Shown here in pieces: positions 16,567-24,484 of a stretch of 60,856 nt of DNA. The number at the start of each line of letters is the position of its first letter. Position 1 is the stretch's first letter. The notes beneath the pieces were generated by a model. That model worked only from the letters and a program-made list of their open reading frames with translations. It ran no database searches and was not told the DNA's origin. This stretch comes from Chitinophagaceae bacterium (GTDB taxonomy: Bacteria; Bacteroidota; Bacteroidia; Chitinophagales; Chitinophagaceae), in the NCBI GenBank assembly GCA_022841365.1, contig JALHRP010000017.1:1-60856 (forward strand). The letters are read 5' to 3'. The position numbers and the translations under genes are program-made.

Positions 16567-18030
16567 ATGCAACAGATCATTGAAGAGATCAGTACACTGT
16601 ATCAACAGCAGTTTCATATTTCACCTCAAAGCATTGAAAAAATTCCGCAAAGCGGAAGCGACCGTGTGTACTACCGTGTTTCAGGCGCAACTACCTGCAT
16701 TGCTACTGTAAGCAGTAACATCAGAGAGAATCAAACGTTTTTGCAATTCAGCCGTCATTTTAAAGAGCGCAACTGTCCGGTACCTGCCATCATTTGTGTA
16801 AGCAAAGATGAACAGGTTTATCTGCAGGAAGATTTTGGTGATATCTCTTTACTTAATGAACTGGAACAGCATGGCTATACAGAGCATGTGTATGGATTGT
16901 TTCAGCAAAGCCTGCAGCAACTGGCACATATGCAAATCAACGGGCATCATCAGCTCAATTACGATTGGTGCATTACTTCAAAGGAATTTGGCAAGCAGGC
17001 CATTCTTTCAGATTTACTCTATTGCAAATATTATTTCATTGATGCATTAAAAATTCCGTACGATAAAGAAAAATTGATTGATGATTTTGAAGCACTGAGT
17101 ACCTACCTCACACATGTAGATCATAAGTATTTTATGTTTCGTGATTTTCAGAGCCGCAATGTTATGGTTACAGATGGCTTGGTTAAGTTTATAGATTACC
17201 AGGGCGGCATGCGTGGAGCCTTGCAATACGATGTGGCTTCTTTACTGTGGCAGGCGAAGGCAGACTTGCCGGATGAATGGAAGAATAATCTACTTGAATA
17301 TTATATGGATTGTGTGGATGAAGTGTTGCATACAAAAATTGACCGCACCAGATTTGTGAGTCAGTACAACGGCTATGTACTCATTCGTTTGTTACAGGTG
17401 TTGGGTGCTTATGGCTTTAGGGGTTTGTTTGAGCGGAAGGCTCATTTTTTAACCAGCATTCCGCTGGCATTAAAAAATCTGCGTTGGTTTTTAAGCAATA
17501 AAAAAGCGGGGATTGTATTGCCCGAGTTTGAACGTATGCTGGGATTGATGGTGGAGGATGAAGTGATTCAACGCTTTGAACCCATCAGGGCAACAGACGA
17601 TACAAAGCTGCTGGTACGCATCAACAGCTTCTCTTATAAAACAACTGGTATACCTAAAGATGAAACAGATAATGGTGGCGGGTTTGTGTTTGATTGCAGA
17701 AGTATTTTTAACCCCGGAAGATTTGCTGAGTACAAAACACAAACGGGCAGAGATAAACCCGTGAAAGATTTTCTGGAGCAGCAGACAAAAATGCTGCAGT
17801 TTTTAAACAGTGTATATAACATTGCAGATATTGCTGTTGAAGATTATATGCAGAGAGGATTTGAAAACCTGCAGATCAGTTTTGGCTGCACGGGCGGTCA
17901 GCACAGAAGTGTTTATGCAGCAGATGCATTAACGAGACATTTGAAAAATAAGTATGGAGTAAAGATCGAGTTACAACATCTGGTGCAGGATGCAAAGAAC
18001 TGGGTGAATAAAGCCCCTGGCTCAGAGTAA
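16567..18030 (+). CDS. AmgK-like sugar kinase fused to RapZ C-terminal domain
   Basis: 487-aa two-domain protein. Residues 1-340 are an aminoglycoside-phosphotransferase-type kinase: FRDFQSRNVM gives catalytic D193 and N198, FIDYQGG the metal D210. Residues 346-480 match the C-terminal domain of RapZ, including GCTGGQHRSVY (441-450), the conserved loop of that domain; the RapZ N-terminal ATPase is absent. The next gene encodes a MurU-type nucleotidyltransferase. In Pseudomonas, AmgK phosphorylates N-acetylmuramic acid and MurU makes UDP-MurNAc, so a cell-wall recycling pair is likely here. RapZ in E. coli senses glucosamine-6-phosphate and guides sRNA decay; the fused domain might sense an amino-sugar phosphate (inference). 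Confidence 0.87.
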   Translation: MQQIIEEISTLYQQQFHISPQSIEKIPQSGSDRVYYRVSGATTCIATVSSNIRENQTFLQFSRHFKERNCPVPAIICVSKDEQVYLQEDFGDISLLNELEQHGYTEHVYGLFQQSLQQLAHMQINGHHQLNYDWCITSKEFGKQAILSDLLYCKYYFIDALKIPYDKEKLIDDFEALSTYLTHVDHKYFMFRDFQSRNVMVTDGLVKFIDYQGGMRGALQYDVASLLWQAKADLPDEWKNNLLEYYMDCVDEVLHTKIDRTRFVSQYNGYVLIRLLQVLGAYGFRGLFERKAHFLTSIPLALKNLRWFLSNKKAGIVLPEFERMLGLMVEDEVIQRFEPIRATDDTKLLVRINSFSYKTTGIPKDETDNGGGFVFDCRSIFNPGRFAEYKTQTGRDKPVKDFLEQQTKMLQFLNSVYNIADIAVEDYMQRGFENLQISFGCTGGQHRSVYAADALTRHLKNKYGVKIELQHLVQDAKNWVNKAPGSE

Positions 18031-18076
18031 TAATAAATTGTGCCTGATTAATCTCTCGTAATAATTTAAAAAGAAC

Positions 18077-18868
18077 ATGATGATTGAGAACAATGAAGCT
18101 GCTGCGAGTACCCCCTTCAGGGGGCGGAGGGGGCTTAAAGCCATGATTTTTGCAGCAGGATTAGGTACAAGGTTTAAACCATGGACGGATCATCATCCCA
18201 AAGCATTAGCCATTGTAAACGGTAAAACTTTATTGCAACGAAATATTGAATACCTGCAGCAATATGGTATTACAGATGTAGTGGTAAATGTTCATCACTT
18301 TGCTGATCAGATTATGGATGCTGTAAAAACAAATAATGGATGGGGAAGTAATGTAGTTATCAGTGATGAGCGAAATGAAGTATTGGAAACCGGCGGCGGT
18401 TTATTGAATGCAAGAACATTGCTCGATGGCACTGAGCCTTTTGTAACCATTAATGTTGACATACTCACCAATCTCAATTTGCACAGGCTGCTGGAGTTTC
18501 ATCAGCAACATCGGCCACTCATTTCTTTTGCAGTGAGTAACCGCAAAACTGCACGTAATTTTTTGTTTGATGAGGATAACAGATTGTGTGGCTGGAGAAA
18601 CAATATGACCGGTGAAGAAAAAGGTCCGCATCTTTTATTTGATGAAACAAAAGCAAAACAGCTGATTGAAAAAGCATACAGCTGTGTGGTGGTGTTTGAG
18701 CCAAGGGTTTTTTCACTCATCAGACAAACAGGAAAATTTTCTTTAACAGAAACCTATTTAGATCTTGCTGCAAATCATACTATTCTTGGGTATGATCATA
18801 GTGGTGATGTGTTGGTTGATGTGGGTAAAACTGAAAGCATTGCAGTTGCAGAAGCGAAGTTTCAATAA
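18077..18868 (+). CDS. MurU-like sugar-phosphate nucleotidyltransferase
   Basis: 263-aa nucleotidyltransferase with the signature FAAGLGTRFKPWTDHHPKAL, a TINVDIL catalytic Asp region and ETGGGLLNA. Next to the AmgK-like kinase it is most likely UTP:MurNAc-1-phosphate uridylyltransferase (inference from pairing). The first 22 residues include STPFRGRRGL, encoded by a REP-like element; the conserved fold begins at MIFAAG, so ATG 18143 may be the ancestral start. It begins 46 nt after the kinase gene, probably the same transcript. Confidence 0.85.
   Translation: MMIENNEAAASTPFRGRRGLKAMIFAAGLGTRFKPWTDHHPKALAIVNGKTLLQRNIEYLQQYGITDVVVNVHHFADQIMDAVKTNNGWGSNVVISDERNEVLETGGGLLNARTLLDGTEPFVTINVDILTNLNLHRLLEFHQQHRPLISFAVSNRKTARNFLFDEDNRLCGWRNNMTGEEKGPHLLFDETKAKQLIEKAYSCVVVFEPRVFSLIRQTGKFSLTETYLDLAANHTILGYDHSGDVLVDVGKTESIAVAEAKFQ
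18110..18140 (+). repeat. REP-like GC element, copy F (at the nucleotidyltransferase start)
   Basis: CCCCCTTCAGGGGG hairpin followed by CGGAGGGGGCTTAAAG, read in frame within the N-terminal codons and ending 2 nt before ATG 18143. Confidence 0.65.
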
Positions 18869-18900
18869 AACAGAGAGCTGAGATGCAGTTCAAGGAAGGT

Positions 18901-19030
18901 TTGCCACAGATAACACAGATTCACACAGATGAAAATTAAGTATCAGTTGCCACAGATAACACTGATTCACACAGATAAAAATTAAGTATCAGTTGCCACA
19001 GATAACACTGATTCGCATAGATGAAGAAAC
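18901..19030 (+). repeat. 46-bp direct tandem repeat, nearly three copies
   Basis: Units start at 18901, 18947 and 18993 with TTGCCACAGATAACAC; the first two are nearly identical, the third loses its last bases. No spacers differ between units, so this is not CRISPR. It fills most of the 216-nt gap between convergent genes. Confidence 0.85.
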
Positions 19031-19084
19031 GTGCCAATCATTTTTCACTTTTACTTTGAATGATGTTTTCTTTTCAATGACTGT

Positions 19085-20290
19085 TTACACCTTAATATAA
19101 ATTTTCTTTTTATCCAGCCAGTAACAAATGGCCCAATAAAAAACAATCATGCAAACAGCATAAAACAACGATCCGTTTTCAGGAATGCCGGGAATCAGTT
19201 TGCAGATTTTTTCATAGAACCATCCAAACGGGCTCAGGTATTTAGGAAGTCCATCTGCAGTTACACCGTTTGGAATGCGGATCAATCCCAACAGCCGGGG
19301 CAACAATCCGCTCAATACAAAAATGAACAACGGATTTTTACCAAATACATCGAAGAACTTAGCCAGCCAGCCTTGGGCCTCTTTTAACTCAATAAAATAA
19401 ATAAGTGTGGCAATGGTATAAATGGCCAGTCCGGTTGTGTAAACTGTGTAAGAGCTGGTCCATATTTTTTTGTTGATGGGGAAAACCATATCCCATATAA
19501 AACCGGTAACAGTAAATAACGTAGCCGTTACAAACAGCGAAGCAATCAATTCAAAACGTTTATTTTTCAGCACTTCTTTTCCATCAGGCCCTTTCAATAC
19601 ATCGGGTGATATACGGGTCTTTTGCTGAATAAAATCTCCAATTAAATAACCAAAGATCACCTGTACAATGGCGGCCATGGAACTCATGATTCCTTCGGGA
19701 TCAAAAACAGTACCTTCTCCTTTATATAGATGGCCGTCACCAAGAATAGCGATATCAATGGATGATCCAAACCAGCCTTTCAAACTAAATGGATCGCCGG
19801 GAGTTCCTAAAACAAGACAAAGCACCCAGTATAATAACAGAATTACAACGCCCAATACAAATGCACCACGTTGTTTTAAATAAAACACAATCACAGATGC
19901 AAAGAAATAACAGAGCGCTATCCGCTGCAGCACACCAAAAAGGCGCAATGAGTCGAATGGCTTCCATACCAGATCTGCACCGCTCCATTTTACAAATGGA
20001 CTCCAGTTGAGGAAAAGACCAATCAGAAAAATCAACACTGTTCTTTTTACCACTTTTTTCCAAAACGAAGCTGCACCGGCCTGCTGCAGACGGGGCATCA
20101 CAAATGCCATGGCATTACCTACAGCAAACAAAAAGAATGGAAATACAAGATCGGTTGGGGTGCAGCCATGCCAGGGGGCGTGTTTCAGGGGCGCATACAT
20201 ATAACTCCATGATCCCGGATTGTTCACAAGAATCATTAAAGCAACTGTTGCTCCACGAAATATATCCAGCGAGTAAAAACGTTGATTCAA
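19085..20290 (-). CDS. heparan-alpha-glucosaminide N-acetyltransferase-like membrane protein (DUF5009)
   Basis: 401-aa polytopic membrane protein, about ten hydrophobic segments. The N-terminal RFYSLDIFRGATVALMILVNN and the first-loop HAPWHGCTPTDLVFPFFLF with its conserved His and Asp match the HGSNAT/NagX family, which acetylates glucosamine on cell-wall or glycan fragments. The C-terminus ends KKKIY. It stands alone on the minus strand, divergent from the polysaccharide locus; a role in recycling amino sugars would fit the nearby kinase and nucleotidyltransferase. Substrate not proven by sequence. Confidence 0.85.
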   Translation of the reverse strand: MNQRFYSLDIFRGATVALMILVNNPGSWSYMYAPLKHAPWHGCTPTDLVFPFFLFAVGNAMAFVMPRLQQAGAASFWKKVVKRTVLIFLIGLFLNWSPFVKWSGADLVWKPFDSLRLFGVLQRIALCYFFASVIVFYLKQRGAFVLGVVILLLYWVLCLVLGTPGDPFSLKGWFGSSIDIAILGDGHLYKGEGTVFDPEGIMSSMAAIVQVIFGYLIGDFIQQKTRISPDVLKGPDGKEVLKNKRFELIASLFVTATLFTVTGFIWDMVFPINKKIWTSSYTVYTTGLAIYTIATLIYFIELKEAQGWLAKFFDVFGKNPLFIFVLSGLLPRLLGLIRIPNGVTADGLPKYLSPFGWFYEKICKLIPGIPENGSLFYAVCMIVFYWAICYWLDKKKIYIKV

Positions 20291-20452
20291 TTGATGATTT
20301 TATTAAAAATAGGAAAATGCTGCGATCCATCCGGTTGTTTATAAAGTACTCCATTGGGATTATTTTTTTTAAGATTGGGGGGCAACCTTTAAATTGCAGC
20401 CTTATTAAGTGAAGGAGAGTGAAATCAACCCCTCTCAGAAAGGAAAAGCGGG

Positions 20453-20480
20453 CTGTAAGGACTTAAAATTCATATATTTG
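20453..20480 (+). promoter_or_regulatory. promoter of the polysaccharide locus
   Basis: TATATTTG (20473-20480) matches the Bacteroidetes -7 element exactly; CTG at 20453 with 17-nt spacing is a weak -33. It lies in the 414-nt gap 20291-20704, whose upstream part shows no other feature. Confidence 0.5.
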
Positions 20481-20507
20481 CAACTGTTATTGGGGGCAAA
20501 TGCATTT

Positions 20508-20585
20508 ATGAAATGTAATAGTGAAATTGGAGCAACCACAAACAGTACTGTCAATGACAGTTTTAATAAGATGATGGAAGGGTAA
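20508..20585 (+). CDS. leader peptide ORF, 25 codons
   Basis: ATG to TAA encodes a 25-residue polar, Asn/Ser/Thr-rich peptide (MKCNSEIGATTNS...KMMEG). Its stop codon lies inside the ascending arm of the terminator at 20580. A ribosome reaching the stop would hide that arm, so translation could affect termination. There is no compositional hint of amino-acid-specific attenuation. It may be a fortuitous ORF. Confidence 0.35.
   Translation: MKCNSEIGATTNSTVNDSFNKMMEG
20547..20561 (+). promoter_or_regulatory. small hairpin in the leader RNA
   Basis: ACTGTC-AAT-GACAGT, a perfect 6-bp stem with a 3-nt loop, 18 nt before the terminator. It is a candidate recognition hairpin for the UpxY-like protein encoded downstream (inference). 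Confidence 0.35.
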
Positions 20586-20616
20586 ATGAGCCTTACAGGC
20601 TTGTTTGCCCTTTTTT
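20580..20616 (+). terminator. leader terminator / antitermination target
   Basis: GGGTAAATGAGCC pairs with GGCTTGTTTGCCC across a TTACA loop: 13 continuous pairs including three G-U, followed by TTTTTT. It sits about 90 nt upstream of the upxY-like gene and should stop most transcripts unless antiterminated. Confidence 0.85.
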
Positions 20617-20704
20617 ATTATTTATTCAGCTTAATCGCATCTCTGCTTAGTCTTTTTTTATTGAAATGTGACTGAGGTGGCGAAGCTTTGCAGTAAACTT
20701 TCTA

Positions 20705-21211
20705 ATGAATCCCGTTAAAACCTGGTACGCTGTTTATACAAAGCCCCGTTGGGAAAAAAAAGTCAGTCTCCAGTTAGATAAAAAAGGGTTGGACTATTAT
20801 TGCCCGTTAAATAAAGTACGCCGTAAATGGAGCGACCGTTATAAAGTAATTGAAGAGCCGTTGTTTACCTCCTATGTATTTGTTCATATTACCGAAGAAG
20901 AAAAAGCAAGAGTGCGGCTTACCGATGGGGTGGTTAACTTTGTTTACTGGAACGGAAAGCCCGGAGTAATTCCGGCAGCAGAGATTGAAATCATTCGTAA
21001 ATTTCTGAAAGAGTACGAAGATGTTCAGGCAGAAAAAGTGGATGTATTGGCCGGTCAAAAAGTACGTATCAAAACAGGGCTCATGATGGATACGGAAGGG
21101 CTTGTAATTAAAGTACTCAATAACCGGGCATATGTATTGCTCGAAAGCCTCGGCTATCAGTTAACTGCTCAATTTGAAAAAAATAATCTTGAACCGATTA
21201 AACAACCTTAA
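20705..21211 (+). CDS. UpxY-like NusG-family transcription antiterminator
   Basis: 168-aa NusG paralogue. KTWYAVYTKPRWEKKV is the typical NGN opening; LFTSYVFVHI and VVNFVYWNGKP match specialised NusG proteins of polysaccharide loci. The KOW domain covers about 115-165 (VLAGQKVRIKTGLMMDTEGLVI). In Bacteroides, UpxY proteins head capsule operons and prevent premature termination in their untranslated leaders. Here the gene directly follows a strong leader terminator, so it probably controls the whole downstream locus in cis. Start ATG 20705; next gene about 50 nt downstream. Confidence 0.93.
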   Translation: MNPVKTWYAVYTKPRWEKKVSLQLDKKGLDYYCPLNKVRRKWSDRYKVIEEPLFTSYVFVHITEEEKARVRLTDGVVNFVYWNGKPGVIPAAEIEIIRKFLKEYEDVQAEKVDVLAGQKVRIKTGLMMDTEGLVIKVLNNRAYVLLESLGYQLTAQFEKNNLEPIKQP

Positions 21212-21262
21212 AACGAAACAACATTCATGTTCAACAATATCATTTCAGATCAAATTAAACCG

Positions 21263-22078
21263 ATGAAGCAAAACCTCTGCCTTCTGGCTGTGTGTGCCAT
21301 TGCTTTTTTAGCATCCTGTGTTTCGCCTGAGAAGCTCAGGAAAGAAAACGTTTATTTTAATGAAGGATTAGACAGTACTAAGTTGAGCCAGTATCAACTG
21401 ATTGAACCTGTCATTCAAAAAGGAGATCTGTTACAAATTACTATTTCTTCCAGAAGCTCATCTTCAAATCAATTATTCAGTCAAAATTATTCAGCAGGTT
21501 CGGGCACAACATCCGGGGGTGCTACTGGTGCGGGTACTTCAGCATCGGGTGCCGGAGGGTACTTGGTAGATATTGTTACCGGTGAAATTAAATTACCACT
21601 GCTGGGGGTTATTACAGCAGATGGTATGACCAAGCTGCAACTGGAAAAAGAAATCATCAAACGCTCAATGGATTATCTGAAAGAAGATCCCATTGTAAAT
21701 ATCCGGTACCTCAATTTCAGAGTAACGTTTTTGGGAAGTGTGGGTGCACCGGGTTCTAAAATTTTTGAATCAGAAAGAGTTTCTTTTTTACAGGCACTGG
21801 GTGATGTAGGTGGTATTGCACCCGGAGGTGATCTCAAAAATATTCTTCTGTTTCGTGAACAAAACGGAACACGAACCATGCATACCATTGATTTAACCAA
21901 TGGCAACTTTTTAAATTCGCCCAATTATTATCTTAAGCAAAACGATGTGGTGTATGTAAGTCCTTCTAAAAGACAACTTGTTGCCATGGATCAAACATCA
22001 GCAAAAACCTTTCAGTACGTCAACTTTGGTTTCTTTGCTGTGAATTTCATCGTTACACTAATCTCACTCATTAAATAA
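21263..22078 (+). CDS. Wza-like polysaccharide export lipoprotein
   Basis: 271-aa outer-membrane export protein from ATG 21263; this start gives a lipoprotein signal with lipobox FLASC (an in-frame ATG at 21227 would put 12 residues in front). The Poly_export domain starts near YQLIEPVIQKGDLLQI, is interrupted by a Gly/Ser/Thr-rich loop, and is followed by an SLBB-type segment (RVTFLGSVGAPGSKIFE) and a C-terminal hydrophobic segment (NFGFFAVNFIVTLISLI). Expected to form the outer channel with the Wzc-like protein. Its TAA overlaps the next ATG by 1 nt. Confidence 0.93.
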   Translation: MKQNLCLLAVCAIAFLASCVSPEKLRKENVYFNEGLDSTKLSQYQLIEPVIQKGDLLQITISSRSSSSNQLFSQNYSAGSGTTSGGATGAGTSASGAGGYLVDIVTGEIKLPLLGVITADGMTKLQLEKEIIKRSMDYLKEDPIVNIRYLNFRVTFLGSVGAPGSKIFESERVSFLQALGDVGGIAPGGDLKNILLFREQNGTRTMHTIDLTNGNFLNSPNYYLKQNDVVYVSPSKRQLVAMDQTSAKTFQYVNFGFFAVNFIVTLISLIK

Positions 22079-24474
22079 TGAATAACAACGGAATTGATCA
22101 GCTCCAGACAAACGAACCGGAAGGGAAACTGCTGACGTTTAAAGAAATTCTCTTTAAATATATTTCTAACCTGCCGCTCTTTTTCTTTTCGCTTGGTATT
22201 GCACTCATTGTATCGTGGGCTTATCTGCGTTGGGCCACACCGGTTTACAGCGTCTACAGCAGTATGATTGTAAAAATGGAAAATGCAGCAAATATTAAAG
22301 GGAATGATAAGTTCAGCAGTATGTTCAATCCGGTAGATAAGATCAATATGGAAGATGAAATTGATCTCATGCGGTCGAAAGAATTTTTACGCCGTGTAGT
22401 CGACAGTCTGCAGCTCAACTCCACCTATATTGAACACGGAAAAGTAAGAAGCAGTGAAGTTTACAAACTGGCACCTTTTATTGTTGAAGCAGTAATGATT
22501 GCTGACAGTAACAGCGGGTATGGGTTTAATATTCAGATATTAAATCAAAACACATTTCTGCTGAATAAAGAAACCAAGCCCCGAAGTTTTTACAGTAATG
22601 TAGAAACGGGTAATTCAATCTTTAGAATAGTGCCCAATACAAATTTAATTGCGGATGCTGCCGGCAGAAAATTTACCTACTCCTGGCAACCATCAATAGC
22701 GGTGGCTGGTGGAATTACCGGCTGGTTAAGTATTGCTCAGAAGAGCCGCACCTCGAGTGTATTAAACCTGAGTTTGAATACGTATAACCCCGAAAAGGGG
22801 ATTGATATTTTAAACCAGATCATGAAAGAGTATGGCCGTTACAATGTGCAGGACAAAAGCCGTATTTCAGAAAATTCGTTCAAGTTTATCAATGACCGTC
22901 TTACTAATTTAGAGAATGACCTGGGAATTGTAGAAGGGAACTTGCAGAGTTTTAAAAAGAAAAATCAGTTTCTTGATCTCGAAGATCAGTCAAAAATGTA
23001 TCTGGAAAATATTACCAGTACAGAAGCCGATTTAAGAAAGCAGGAAGTACAGATTAAAGTACTGGATCTGCTAGATGAATATGTTAATGACAAACAGAAT
23101 CGTTTTAATCTTACACCCACTATCCTTAGTATTGAAGATCCTACACTAACCTACTTGGTATCAGAATACAACCGCCTGATCATTAAACGGGATATCGAAT
23201 TACAAACCACAACCGAAAACAATCCGGTTATTCGTGATATTGAATTTAGTATTGAGAAAACCAGATTGGCCATGATTGAAAACCTGAAGAATATCAGGGA
23301 ATCATACATGCTGGCAAAAAATGAATTGGAAAAACGGAATGCAGTGGTGCGAAACGAAATGTTTGCGTTGCCCGAAAAAGAAAGTCAAATCAGGGAAATC
23401 AAACGTCAGCAGCTTATCAAAAATGAACTGTATACATTCCTCTTACAAAAACGGGAAGAAACAGGTATTCAACTGGCATCAACCGTATCTAACTCAAAAG
23501 TATTTGCTGAAGCAGAAGGGGGTGGTGCTCCAATACTACCAAAACGCCGCAATGCTTACATGCTGGCTATTTTCTTTGGTATTTTAATTCCGGTGATCAT
23601 CATTCTCATACGGGATCTGATGAACGATCGTGTAACAACGAAAGCCGATATCACCAAGAATACAAAAATACCGGTGATTGGTGAGCTGGGCCATAATGAT
23701 AAAATGGAAACACTGGTTGTAGTTAAAAACAGCCGCAGTATACTGGCCGAACAGTTCCGCATCATCCGCTCAAACCTGCAAGGCCTGCTAAAGCGTGAAC
23801 GTACACCGGTGATTTTGGTTACATCTTCGTTTAGTGGAGAAGGTAAATCCTTTGCTGCAACTAATCTGGCAGCATCTATTGCATTAACAGGTAAACGTAC
23901 AGTTGTTCTTGAGTTCGATTTACGTAAACCAAAAATCATCAGCGGTCTTGGTCTGCAACGCACATTCGGTATTACCCATTTTGTAATTGGCAAAGTAAGT
24001 CTGGAAGAAATGCCCGTGAAAGTACCTGATACAGATAACTTATATGTGATTGCCTGCGGACCAACGCCACCCAACCCATCAGAATTATTACTCGATCCAA
24101 AAATTAAAGAACTGTTTGAATTTTGCCGGGATAATTTTGATGCTGTCATTATTGATACGGCACCAATTGGTCTTGTAAGTGATGCAATGACGCTGGCTTC
24201 TTTTGCAGATGCAACTTTGTTTGTGGTACGCCAGCGGTACACATATAAAAAACAATTGCAGATGCTCGAAGATCTGTATCAGCAACAAAAGTTTCCAAGT
24301 GTATCCATACTTGTAAATGATATCAGGGTAGAAGGATATAACAGCTACTACGGTTATGGCGGTTATGGTTATGGCTATGGCTATGGTTATGGCTATGGTT
24401 ATGGTTATTACGATACCGATCCTTCTAAAAACAAATGGTACAATAAAGTTCTTCAGTTCATCGGAATAAAATAA
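22078..24474 (+). CDS. Wzc-like polysaccharide co-polymerase and BY-type tyrosine kinase
   Basis: 798-aa inner-membrane protein controlling polymer length and export. TM1 is about 30-53 within the Wzz domain, coiled-coil about 265-330 and 370-430, TM2 about 493-512. The kinase domain has Walker A SFSGEGKS (584-591), Walker A' VVLEFDLRKPK (609-619) and Walker B VIIDTAP (690-696). The C-terminus (753-778) is an extreme tyrosine cluster: eight consecutive Gly-Tyr dipeptides and 13 Tyr in 26 residues, the expected autophosphorylation site. The CpsB-like phosphatase at 58400 is the probable opposing enzyme. Overlaps the Wza gene by 1 nt. Confidence 0.95.
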   Translation: MNNNGIDQLQTNEPEGKLLTFKEILFKYISNLPLFFFSLGIALIVSWAYLRWATPVYSVYSSMIVKMENAANIKGNDKFSSMFNPVDKINMEDEIDLMRSKEFLRRVVDSLQLNSTYIEHGKVRSSEVYKLAPFIVEAVMIADSNSGYGFNIQILNQNTFLLNKETKPRSFYSNVETGNSIFRIVPNTNLIADAAGRKFTYSWQPSIAVAGGITGWLSIAQKSRTSSVLNLSLNTYNPEKGIDILNQIMKEYGRYNVQDKSRISENSFKFINDRLTNLENDLGIVEGNLQSFKKKNQFLDLEDQSKMYLENITSTEADLRKQEVQIKVLDLLDEYVNDKQNRFNLTPTILSIEDPTLTYLVSEYNRLIIKRDIELQTTTENNPVIRDIEFSIEKTRLAMIENLKNIRESYMLAKNELEKRNAVVRNEMFALPEKESQIREIKRQQLIKNELYTFLLQKREETGIQLASTVSNSKVFAEAEGGGAPILPKRRNAYMLAIFFGILIPVIIILIRDLMNDRVTTKADITKNTKIPVIGELGHNDKMETLVVVKNSRSILAEQFRIIRSNLQGLLKRERTPVILVTSSFSGEGKSFAATNLAASIALTGKRTVVLEFDLRKPKIISGLGLQRTFGITHFVIGKVSLEEMPVKVPDTDNLYVIACGPTPPNPSELLLDPKIKELFEFCRDNFDAVIIDTAPIGLVSDAMTLASFADATLFVVRQRYTYKKQLQMLEDLYQQQKFPSVSILVNDIRVEGYNSYYGYGGYGYGYGYGYGYGYGYYDTDPSKNKWYNKVLQFIGIK
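24361..24408 (+). repeat. hexanucleotide repeat encoding the Gly-Tyr tail
   Basis: Eight GGY-TAT units in a row. Gain or loss of 6-nt units would change the tyrosine count without breaking the frame. Confidence 0.8.
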
Positions 24475-24484
24475 TGCATTCTCA

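Noticed and set aside
16519-16617. Longer N-terminus for the metallophosphoesterase
   Set aside because: It would overlap the divergent kinase-RapZ gene and its promoter.
18901-19030. CRISPR-like array
   Set aside because: Units are contiguous and carry no variable spacers; no cas genes nearby.
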